The position numbers were made by a program, and so were the translations under genes. From positions 1 through 64,000 of the forward strand of contig JAEZKQ010000017.1 of assembly GCA_023436115.1 (NCBI GenBank): a DNA stretch of 64,000 bases. The letters are read 5' to 3'. Numbering within the stretch: position 1 is the stretch's first letter; every line of letters begins with the position of its first letter. Of the stretch, positions 8,746 through 15,508 are shown in pieces. The notes beneath the pieces were generated by a model, which was not told where the DNA came from, did no database searches, and saw nothing but the letters and a program-made list of their open reading frames with translations. Source of the stretch: Bacillota bacterium. GTDB taxonomy: Bacteria > Bacillota > Clostridia > Christensenellales > SZUA-584.

Positions 8746-8919
8746 TTAGTGCTTTCTCTTCCGAGCCGCCTCTGCCTTTTTCTTTCTCTTGACACTTGGC
8801 TTTTCGTAGTGCTCACGCTTCCTTAATTCCGCCAACGTGCCTTCCCTTGCGGTTAAACGCTTAAACCGCTTCAGAGCGTTATCTAAAGATTCATTTTCAC
8901 CAACGCGAATTTCTGCCAC
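8746..8919 (-). CDS. rpsU: 30S ribosomal protein S21
   Basis: S21 (57 aa) is a small basic protein of the 30S subunit involved in initiation-complex formation. The sequence 'AEIRVGENESLDNALKRFKR' and the Lys/Arg-rich tail 'KRKKKAEAARKRKH' are characteristic. The start is GTG, 6 nt after GGAGGG; upstream in-frame codons would make it longer than the usual 57-60 aa. It has its own strong promoter at 8993-9021 and a terminator after it. Confidence 0.95.
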   Translation of the reverse strand: MAEIRVGENESLDNALKRFKRLTAREGTLAELRKREHYEKPSVKRKKKAEAARKRKH

Positions 8920-8992
8920 CTGATACCCTCCCTCCCATACCCCACGGATACCGTTTAGCCGGCCCGACAATGGGAGTTTTTTAACTTAGATT

Positions 8993-9021
8993 ATTATAGT
9001 CAACAGTCTACGAAAAGTCAA
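8993..9021 (-). promoter_or_regulatory. rpsU promoter
   Basis: SigA-type promoter: TTGACT (9021-9016), 17-nt spacer, TATAAT (8998-8993). The predicted start leaves about a 70-nt leader before the rpsU GTG. Confidence 0.8.
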
Positions 9022-9028
9022 CAACGGA

Positions 9029-9940
9029 TTAGCGCTGTTTATCCCGCAGCTGCTTCAATACTTTCTCAAAGTATTCGGGCAGCGGCGCGGTAAACGCCAT
9101 TTCCTCACCGGTGGACGGATGGCGCAAAATCAGCTTACTGGCGTGAAGCAACTGCCCCTCTTTATGCAGCTTGGTTTCCTTAGGGCCGTAAACCTGATCC
9201 CCCGCTACGGGGCGGTGAATGCTGGCCAAATGCACACGTATTTGATGTGTACGCCCTGTTTCCAGCTCCGCCTCGACAAATGTAAAAACGCCGAAGCGTT
9301 CCAGCACACGAATATGCGTGACCGCATGACGGCCGCCTGTCACCACCGCCATTTTTTTGCGGTCGGTGTGGCTTCGTCCGATGCTCTTATCGATCACGAG
9401 TGTATCCTCAACGATATTGCCATGTACGATGGCCGCATAAATACGCCGCGCACTTTTCCGGGCAATCTGCCCAGCTAGAGCGACATGCGCTGCGTCGTTC
9501 TTTGCCACCACCATCAGCCCTGAGGTATCCTTATCAAGCCGGTGCACGATACCGGGGCGCATCTCGCCGTTTATGCCCGACAAATCGTTTATGCGATATA
9601 GCAGCGCACTCACCAGCGTGCCCGTTGCATTGCCCGGAGCGGGGTGGACCACCATACCCTGCGGTTTATTGATCACCGCTATCCACTCGTCCTCATAGAC
9701 AATATCAATGGGAATATCCTCAGCTTGAACGCTGACTTCTTTTGGAGGTTTTGTGACAACCGTAACAACGTCGCCGGTCTTCAGCTTTTCTCCGGGCTTG
9801 GCTGAGCGGCCGTTCACCAATATATCGCCTGTTTCGATGGCATTTTTGATAAACGAACGCGACAGCGGAAGCGCCTCCGCTAAATATTTGTCGAGCCTGG
9901 CTTGGGGCTCGGTGATTTCCAGCCGCGTTTCATTATCCAT
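9029..9940 (-). CDS. rluD: RluD-family 23S rRNA pseudouridine synthase
   Basis: An RluA/RluD-family pseudouridine synthase (303 aa). An N-terminal S4 RNA-binding domain (residues about 13-75, 'RLDKYLAEALPLSRSFIKN') precedes the catalytic domain. The catalytic motif HRLDKDTSGL contains the essential aspartate. Family members modify U1911/1915/1917 of 23S rRNA or related sites; the target here is inferred. It lies 8 nt after lspA, as in many Firmicutes. Confidence 0.93.
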   Translation of the reverse strand: MDNETRLEITEPQARLDKYLAEALPLSRSFIKNAIETGDILVNGRSAKPGEKLKTGDVVTVVTKPPKEVSVQAEDIPIDIVYEDEWIAVINKPQGMVVHPAPGNATGTLVSALLYRINDLSGINGEMRPGIVHRLDKDTSGLMVVAKNDAAHVALAGQIARKSARRIYAAIVHGNIVEDTLVIDKSIGRSHTDRKKMAVVTGGRHAVTHIRVLERFGVFTFVEAELETGRTHQIRVHLASIHRPVAGDQVYGPKETKLHKEGQLLHASKLILRHPSTGEEMAFTAPLPEYFEKVLKQLRDKQR

Positions 9941-9948
9941 GGAAAACC

Positions 9949-10500
9949 TTACTGTCGCTCTCCGGCATCGCTGCCGTCGTCATCATCAGGAGCGCCGAGA
10001 TCGGCAATGTGTGACGGAGACGTTTCCTTACTATGCGCTTTATGATCCTTATAGAAGAACAATATATAGATACCGAGCAAAATCGCACCGATGACGAGCG
10101 ACGCATCCGCGATATTAAATACCCATTTCCAGAAATCAAAGAGTCTGAAATCTAAAAAATCTCTGACATAGCCCAGCGCGATCCTGTCGATGAGATTACC
10201 CAGCGCACCCGCAAACAGAACCGCAATGCATACCTTAACAAAGCGCGAATGCTTGTTGCGGTACTTTATCATAATATAAACGGTTGCGATGAGGACAAGT
10301 ATGGTGAAAACTATGAAAAGCCACCGCATCCCCTGAAGCATACCAAACGACGCGCCCGTATTTTTTACATAGCTTAAATGAAATACGTCCTGAATCAGCG
10401 GCATTGTCTGCCCGGGAAGCGTTTCAAGACCCGGGAAAATCAAAAACTTGGTCAGTTGATCGGCTGCGACCAATAAAACAATAATGATAATCTGTAGCAT
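9949..10500 (-). CDS. lspA: Lipoprotein signal peptidase (signal peptidase II)
   Basis: LspA (183 aa) is the membrane aspartyl protease that cleaves diacylglyceryl-modified prolipoproteins. The two catalytic aspartates lie in 'GALGNLIDRI' and 'VFNIADASLVIG'. Four membrane spans are visible, and 'VKNTGASFGML' is the conserved first loop. It has an extra charged C-terminal tail of about 30 residues (KDHKAHSKETS onward) beyond the usual 150-165 aa. The ATG follows GGAGG by 4 nt. Confidence 0.95.
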   Translation of the reverse strand: MLQIIIIVLLVAADQLTKFLIFPGLETLPGQTMPLIQDVFHLSYVKNTGASFGMLQGMRWLFIVFTILVLIATVYIMIKYRNKHSRFVKVCIAVLFAGALGNLIDRIALGYVRDFLDFRLFDFWKWVFNIADASLVIGAILLGIYILFFYKDHKAHSKETSPSHIADLGAPDDDDGSDAGERQ

Positions 10501-10508
10501 TCGCCCTC

Positions 10509-11123
10509 CTAAAGCTGGTTTTCCTTGCCCTCGGCAAGTCTTTTCAGGTTTGCCCTATGGGAATATAACACAAGTATGAACAGCAAGACAGTTGTCGCAT
10601 GGTTCCAGATATCACCATAGAAGAACACAAGTGAGGCCACTGCCATCAGCGCCGTCCCGACAAGAGAACCGATGGACATCACGCGCGTGAGAGCGATAAT
10701 AATGATACAAACACCCAAAATCACTGCCGCTTGAACCGGCATCATCACAAGAAAAACGCCAAGACTGGTTGCCACTCCCTTGCCGCCGCGGAATTTTAAA
10801 AACACAGGCCATATATGCCCGATAACCGCTGCCAACCCCCCGATGCAAACGCCGACAGGCACGGGCATTCCGCCCAGTACACCCGGTTGGGGACAAAGCA
10901 CGTAGCCCAGCATTGCTGCGCCTACACCCTTGGCCACATCACCGATGAAAGTAAAGCCGCCGATTGCCCAGCCGTAATTACGTATCACATTGGCCGTACC
11001 GGCATTGCCGCTGCCTACCTCACGTATGTCCTTGCCTTTAAACAGTTTCCCTGCAATAAATCCAAAAGAAATGCATCCAATCAAATAACCGGCCAGTGCA
11101 ATAAGAATGTACCAAATGACCAT
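10509..11123 (-). CDS. plsY: Acyl-phosphate:glycerol-3-phosphate acyltransferase PlsY
   Basis: PlsY (204 aa) is an integral membrane enzyme that transfers acyl groups from acyl phosphate (made by PlsX, also in this window at 22116-23120) to glycerol-3-phosphate, the first step of phospholipid synthesis. The three family motifs are visible: 'GSGNAGTANVIRNYG', 'GHIWPVFLKFRGGKGVAT' and the C-terminal 'YSHRANLKRL'. It lies between der and lspA. Confidence 0.96.
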   Translation of the reverse strand: MVIWYILIALAGYLIGCISFGFIAGKLFKGKDIREVGSGNAGTANVIRNYGWAIGGFTFIGDVAKGVGAAMLGYVLCPQPGVLGGMPVPVGVCIGGLAAVIGHIWPVFLKFRGGKGVATSLGVFLVMMPVQAAVILGVCIIIIALTRVMSIGSLVGTALMAVASLVFFYGDIWNHATTVLLFILVLYSHRANLKRLAEGKENQL

Positions 11124-11141
11124 AAACCAAGACTCCCTTGA

Positions 11142-12461
11142 CTATTCATTTTTATTGCGGGCAGCCAGCTTAATCGGCGTACCCGAAAAATCAAAAGTTT
11201 TCCGCAAGTAGTTTTCTAAATAGCGCATATAAGAAAAATGAATAAGACGTGAATCATTAACGAACAGTACAAAATACGGCGGTACATTTGCCACCTGTGT
11301 CGCATAATAAATTTTCAGTCTGCGGCCTTTATCGGACGGCGGTTCCACCATTGTAACGGCCTCGCTGATGCACTCGTTTAACAGCCCCGTTGAAATGCGC
11401 CTCAAGCTGTTTTCCCGAGCTTTGAGCAGCGCTTCAAAAAGCCGGCCCAAACGCTGACCCTTGAGCGCGCTTATGTAGACCTTATCGGCATAGCTCATAA
11501 AAGCGAGCTCTGTCTCAATCTCTTTGTTATATTTATTGATGGTGTGTGTGTCCTTTTCGATTGCATCCCACTTATTGACCGCAATCACACAGGGTTTACC
11601 TTCATCGTGCACAAAACCCGCAATCTTCACATCCTGCTCCGCAATGCCCTCTTGTGCGTCGATCATGACTACCACAGCATCGGCACGTCTCACTGCCGCA
11701 AATGCACGGATCACGCTGTATCGCTCGATGGATTTGTCCTCAATACGCGCCTTTTTGCGTATGCCTGCCGTATCGATGAGCACATATCTTTTATCATCAC
11801 GTATAAAAGGCACATCGATCGCGTCACGCGTTGTTCCCGCGATATCTGACACGATGGTGCGCGACTCGCCGATAATCGCGTTGACCAGGGACGATTTGCC
11901 TGCATTCGGCCGCCCCACAATCGCAATATGGATCGTTTCCGCTTCCTCGTCCGGCTCTTCGGGTTCTCCGAAGTACGCAATGACCGCGTCCAACAGATCA
12001 CCAAGCCCCAAGCCCTGTGCCGCCGATATGGCAAAAAGATGGTCGGTGCCCAGCGAATAAAAATCGTAGACGCTCTGTTCGTCCTTTTTATTGTCAGCTT
12101 TGTTGACCACAGTGATGACCGGCTTATTTGCGCGCCGCAGCATATCCGCGATTTCCGCGTCCGCAGGCAAGGCGCCCTGTTTTGCGTCCACAAAAAATAA
12201 AATCACATCCGCAATATCAACAGCCAGCTCAGCCTGAAGCCTCATCTGCTTTAATATCACATCCGAAGCGTCAGGGTCGATGCCTCCCGTATCAATCAGC
12301 GTAAATTCACGCCCCAACCATTCACCATCGGCATAAATACGGTCGCGCGTAACACCCGGCGTATCTTCTACGATGGAAATGCGCCGTCCGGCTATCCTGT
12401 TGAAAAAAGTGGATTTACCCACATTAGGCCGCCCTACGATGGCCACAAACGGCTTTGCCAT
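11142..12461 (-). CDS. der: Ribosome biogenesis GTPase Der (EngA)
   Basis: Der (439 aa) has two tandem GTPase domains and acts in 50S subunit assembly. The two P-loops are GRPNVGKSTF (residues about 10-19) and GRPNAGKSSL (about 184-193). DTGG and DTAG switch motifs, two NKxD motifs (NKAD, NKWD) and a C-terminal KH-like domain are present. Length is standard. It starts about 16 nt after the DUF512 gene and is followed by plsY. Confidence 0.97.
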   Translation of the reverse strand: MAKPFVAIVGRPNVGKSTFFNRIAGRRISIVEDTPGVTRDRIYADGEWLGREFTLIDTGGIDPDASDVILKQMRLQAELAVDIADVILFFVDAKQGALPADAEIADMLRRANKPVITVVNKADNKKDEQSVYDFYSLGTDHLFAISAAQGLGLGDLLDAVIAYFGEPEEPDEEAETIHIAIVGRPNAGKSSLVNAIIGESRTIVSDIAGTTRDAIDVPFIRDDKRYVLIDTAGIRKKARIEDKSIERYSVIRAFAAVRRADAVVVMIDAQEGIAEQDVKIAGFVHDEGKPCVIAVNKWDAIEKDTHTINKYNKEIETELAFMSYADKVYISALKGQRLGRLFEALLKARENSLRRISTGLLNECISEAVTMVEPPSDKGRRLKIYYATQVANVPPYFVLFVNDSRLIHFSYMRYLENYLRKTFDFSGTPIKLAARNKNE

Positions 12462-12477
12462 AATGACTCCTCTTTAA

Positions 12478-13758
12478 TTATTCCGTTATCTGCTCGATCA
12501 ACTGGTACCCGTCGCAGATGGGCTTGATACTCACACCCAGCGCTTTTGAGAGTTCTTCCAATGTCATATCGTCCAGAAAAACGTTATCATCCCGCAGCGT
12601 GTTGGCGGGTATCAGCAGCGTATCAAAGAGCTGCTTGTCTTTCAGTGCCGAAAGGAAATCTTGCCCCGCAAGCAGACCCGACACAGTCACCGCGCCGCCA
12701 AACGTTAAATTCTTTACCGGAAAAACCTGAGCCCTTGCACCGCAGCACTCATTGGCTTTGCTTGCAAGCCGCTGAATGAAAGGATAAGCGTCTTCACCTG
12801 TGGCAATACTCACTTGCTTGCCAGATCCTTTGCAGAGCTCCAGCGCCTGCTCGGCTTCATTCATGAAAACAGCCATCATACCGACGCCGTTTTCGATCTG
12901 GCACAACGTTTCATAGCTGTCAAGCTCGGGCAATTCAAGACCCGCTCGAATATAAAACTCATCCGCAGCGAAAACAAAACGCGTACCGATATTATTTAAA
13001 CACTCTTCTTGCCATTTTTCAACCGTTTTGATGGTTTCCAAGGCCATCGACTGTGAAACAGGTGTCAGTGCGGGTAATCCCTCCCTGTGTCCCGTCAGCC
13101 CGACGGGCACCACGGCCAAAGACATGGCCGCGGGATATAAACTTAACAGAAAACGAATGGTTTCCTCGAGCTTCTCACCATCATTGTAACCCGGACAGAC
13201 AACGGTTTGTGCATGAAAGCTGATGCCGTTCTTGGCGAACTTTTTAAGCAGCGGCTGAATGGCTGATGCCCTTTCGTTGCCCAGCATGTGGCGTCGCAGC
13301 GATTCATCCACTGTATGAACGGATATATAAAGCGGCGATGCTTTACGACGTATAATGCGCCTTATCTCATCCTCTGTGATCATCGAAAGCGTGACGTAGT
13401 TGCCCATAATCAGCGAATAACGCCAGTCCTCATCCTTGACATACAGGCTTTTGCGCATGCCTTTGGGCAGCTGATCCACAAAACAGAATACACAGCAGTT
13501 GCCGCACACGCGCTTCTTTCCCAGCAGCGGTTGGGTAAAGCTAAGCCCCAAGTCTTCATCCTCGTGCTTTCTTAGGCGCAGCGTTTTAAGTCTTTCGTCG
13601 CGCAGTATACGCAGTGATAGCTTGGTTTGGGCACAAAAATAGATATAATCAATATAGTCAAGCAGTTCTTCACCGTTGACGGAAACGATAATATCACCGG
13701 GCACAAGACCGGCGTTCTGGGCAGGGCTGCCGTCTTGTATGCTTTTCACCTCAAACAA
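12478..13758 (-). CDS. DUF512 radical-SAM-like protein with PDZ domain
   Basis: A DUF512 (TIGR03279-type) protein, about 426 aa, of unknown function. It has an N-terminal PDZ-like domain (residues 1-60, 'GSPAQNAGLVPGDIIVSVNG'), a radical-SAM type C-x3-C-x2-C cluster (Cys85, Cys89, Cys92 in CGNCCVFCFVDQLP) and a C-terminal DUF512 region ending 'LIPANTLRDDNVFLDDMTLEEL'. It is commonly next to der in Clostridia, as here, which hints at a role in ribosome or translation biology; that is inference. The start may be the TTG at 13758 or the GTG three codons later. Confidence 0.88.
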   Translation of the reverse strand: MFEVKSIQDGSPAQNAGLVPGDIIVSVNGEELLDYIDYIYFCAQTKLSLRILRDERLKTLRLRKHEDEDLGLSFTQPLLGKKRVCGNCCVFCFVDQLPKGMRKSLYVKDEDWRYSLIMGNYVTLSMITEDEIRRIIRRKASPLYISVHTVDESLRRHMLGNERASAIQPLLKKFAKNGISFHAQTVVCPGYNDGEKLEETIRFLLSLYPAAMSLAVVPVGLTGHREGLPALTPVSQSMALETIKTVEKWQEECLNNIGTRFVFAADEFYIRAGLELPELDSYETLCQIENGVGMMAVFMNEAEQALELCKGSGKQVSIATGEDAYPFIQRLASKANECCGARAQVFPVKNLTFGGAVTVSGLLAGQDFLSALKDKQLFDTLLIPANTLRDDNVFLDDMTLEELSKALGVSIKPICDGYQLIEQITE

Positions 13759-13816
13759 AGCTTTTTCTTTCCTCTCGTTTTGTTCGGGCTATTATATACT
13801 ATTTTTTCAGTGTACG

Positions 13817-14413
13817 CTAGCCCTTGTTATGCTCAGTCTGCGCCGGGATCCGGGCAATACGTTTAGAACGCGCAATCAAAAACGATGCAGCGAGGCAGAT
13901 AACGATGCTGACCGTCGTCACTTCGATCAAATCAAATAATGTGACAGAAGATGCAGAGCCCGTGAGCAGCGTCATAATATCCTCCGCAATACCGTATATA
14001 CCGATCAACACAGGCGCATAAAGAGGCGCGCGGCGATTTAGGCACAGCACGGACAAAATTGAAACGGCTAAGCATAATACAGCGGGCAGATATGTTATTG
14101 TATAGGAAACGGAAACAAAAGATGCACTCACAGATATAAGTACGGTAATCGAAGAGGCCAGAAAAAACCGGAAGGAGTAGTCCCGTTTCACAGCCAGATA
14201 AACGGCGGGAGCGGCAAACAGAAAAACACCTGCAAAATTAACAGAAAGGGTAGAAAATAACTTAGTAACGGGGATTAAGCACATAAGCCCGCCTACCACA
14301 AAATAAAGAACAAAAGCAGCGCCGCCGATACCTGCAGCAGCCGCCGCTTTACGGAGATTGCCGGTCAAGTATAAAACCGGAAGTCCCAGCATGACAATTA
14401 ACGTAATACTCAT
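13817..14413 (-). CDS. Multi-pass membrane protein of unknown function
   Basis: A 198-aa protein that I do not recognise. Seven hydrophobic segments of about 18-22 residues are visible, with short loops and a basic C-terminus ending 'ARSKRIARIPAQTEHNKG'. The segment 'APVLIGIYGIAEDIMTLLTG' before the last span is the most distinctive. The ATG at 14413 has AGGGTGG 5 nt upstream; a TTG at 14434 is less supported. It is separated from the lipoprotein gene by about 520 nt and lies 58 nt from the DUF512 gene, so it may be co-transcribed with DUF512-der. No function is assigned. Confidence 0.7.
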   Translation of the reverse strand: MSITLIVMLGLPVLYLTGNLRKAAAAAGIGGAAFVLYFVVGGLMCLIPVTKLFSTLSVNFAGVFLFAAPAVYLAVKRDYSFRFFLASSITVLISVSASFVSVSYTITYLPAVLCLAVSILSVLCLNRRAPLYAPVLIGIYGIAEDIMTLLTGSASSVTLFDLIEVTTVSIVICLAASFLIARSKRIARIPAQTEHNKG

Positions 14414-14881
14414 CACGACCACCCTGTTTTTCAAGCGTTTTATTTAGCTTGCCAACATGGCTATTAAAATATGAATTTGTTTCAACAAAATAAAAGCAGC
14501 CTTATTAAAACCGGCTATATTTTCATGTTGTGAGCATTCATTCATTATATTGTTAACCATTTTCTACTACTAAACGTTTTAGAATAAGTCTGCACAATTC
14601 ATCGGCTTTATGTCGCCAGCTCACAGTTATTTCCAGTCGTTGCGCTACTGACGATCATCGATATCGGCATCAGCTTTGAATAGTCAGCACATTAAAGCTC
14701 ATTAATCGAGCGCCTCTTTGCACTTTGTTTGATTCTATCCCGAGGATATGTATCATATCACGTGTACACCACTTTCTGTCCTTTCTTTGCCTTATCATAA
14801 ACCGTCCAAAATGATAGCGATAGCCTCAACGAATTTTGAATAGCTCTACATCCCTTTTTGACCCGTAAATGAGCAGCACAC
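14414..14881. other. Gene-poor region with a possible decayed coding remnant
   Basis: About 470 nt without a credible intact gene. On the minus strand a 32-codon open segment at roughly 14553-14651 encodes 'RLEITVSWRHKADELC' near its end. This vaguely resembles the C-terminal tail of serine recombinases, but it is far too short to assign. The stretch is more AT-rich than the surrounding genes and probably also holds the promoter of the membrane-protein gene; I cannot place that promoter with confidence. Confidence 0.4.
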
Positions 14882-14911
14882 AAAAAGCGGCTGCTAAATA
14901 CAACCGCTTTT
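14882..14911 (-). terminator. Terminator of the lipoprotein gene
   Basis: On the minus strand AAAAGCGG(TTG) pairs with (CAG)CCGCTTTT around a 7-nt loop, ending in a T-run, 21 nt after the lipoprotein stop. Confidence 0.75.
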
Positions 14912-14931
14912 GTATGAAAAATTGGCTATTG

Positions 14932-15249
14932 TTATTCAGCGCTTTGCGTGGCCTCTGGGCTAGCCGATGCAGTCCCGTCAGCCGCTTCAGGATCGGCGCT
15001 TTCATTTGCATTCACATCAGCTGCCGCGTCGCTCTGATTAGGCGCTTCACTGGCTTGTACATCCGCTGCCGCATCACTCGGCTCGGCATTGGTGTCTTCT
15101 TCAGCCGTATCATTCGTGATTGTTTCTTCGGTCGCCGCAGCATTATCTGTGGCCGCCGCATCTTTTTTGTCATCACTGCCGCAGGCCGCAAAGGCAACAA
15201 CGAGCATGAGTACCATGAGTAGCAGTCCTAAACTTCTTAGTTTTTTCAT
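14932..15249 (-). CDS. Low-complexity Ala/Asp/Glu-rich lipoprotein
   Basis: A 105-aa predicted lipoprotein. A signal peptide (MKKLRSLGLLLMVLMLVVAF) ends in the lipobox AFAAC, with Cys23 as the lipidated residue. The mature part is almost entirely Ala, Asp, Glu, Asn, Ser and Thr (for example 'DAAADVQASEAPNQSDAAAD') with near-repeats of DAAADV and no recognisable fold. It is probably membrane-anchored, acidic and disordered. A good ribosome-binding site (AAGGAGG), an upstream promoter and a downstream terminator show that it is an independent transcription unit. Function unknown. Confidence 0.8.
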   Translation of the reverse strand: MKKLRSLGLLLMVLMLVVAFAACGSDDKKDAAATDNAAATEETITNDTAEEDTNAEPSDAAADVQASEAPNQSDAAADVNANESADPEAADGTASASPEATQSAE

Positions 15250-15304
15250 GGAAATAACCTCCTTAAAATTGTTTTTAAAATCTAAAAGAGATAATAGTCC
15301 CGTT

Positions 15305-15333
15305 TTATAACCAAACTGTGAACAAAGTGTAAA
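15305..15333 (-). promoter_or_regulatory. Promoter of the lipoprotein gene
   Basis: TTTACA (15333-15328), 17-nt spacer, TTATAA (15310-15305) on the minus strand, followed by an AT-rich leader and AAGGAGG before the ATG. Confidence 0.55.
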
Positions 15334-15454
15334 CGCATTTGAAAGTCTTTATCTTCTTTTGGATGCAATATTTGCGCATATAATAACTTATTTAATTAAA
15401 TATTCCATATTATGTATAAGTTAAGTTTAAGAATGCGATAAATATTTCTAAAAT

Positions 15455-15494
15455 AAAAAAGAAGCCGAAACTGGTTACTTTCAGCCTCTTTTTG
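15455..15494 (-). terminator. Terminator of the ATP-grasp fusion gene
   Basis: On the minus strand GAGGCTGAAA pairs with TTTCGGCTTC (two G-U pairs) around GTAACCAG, followed by TTTTTTATTTT. It lies 15 nt after the stop. Confidence 0.8.
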
Positions 15495-15508
15495 TATATC
15501 CGCATTAA

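Noticed and set aside
8646..8816. An N-terminal extension of NfeD by 57 residues
   Set aside because: The extended frame runs back through the rpsU terminator and into the rpsU coding region; the ATG at 8645 has a strong ribosome-binding site and begins the signal peptide.
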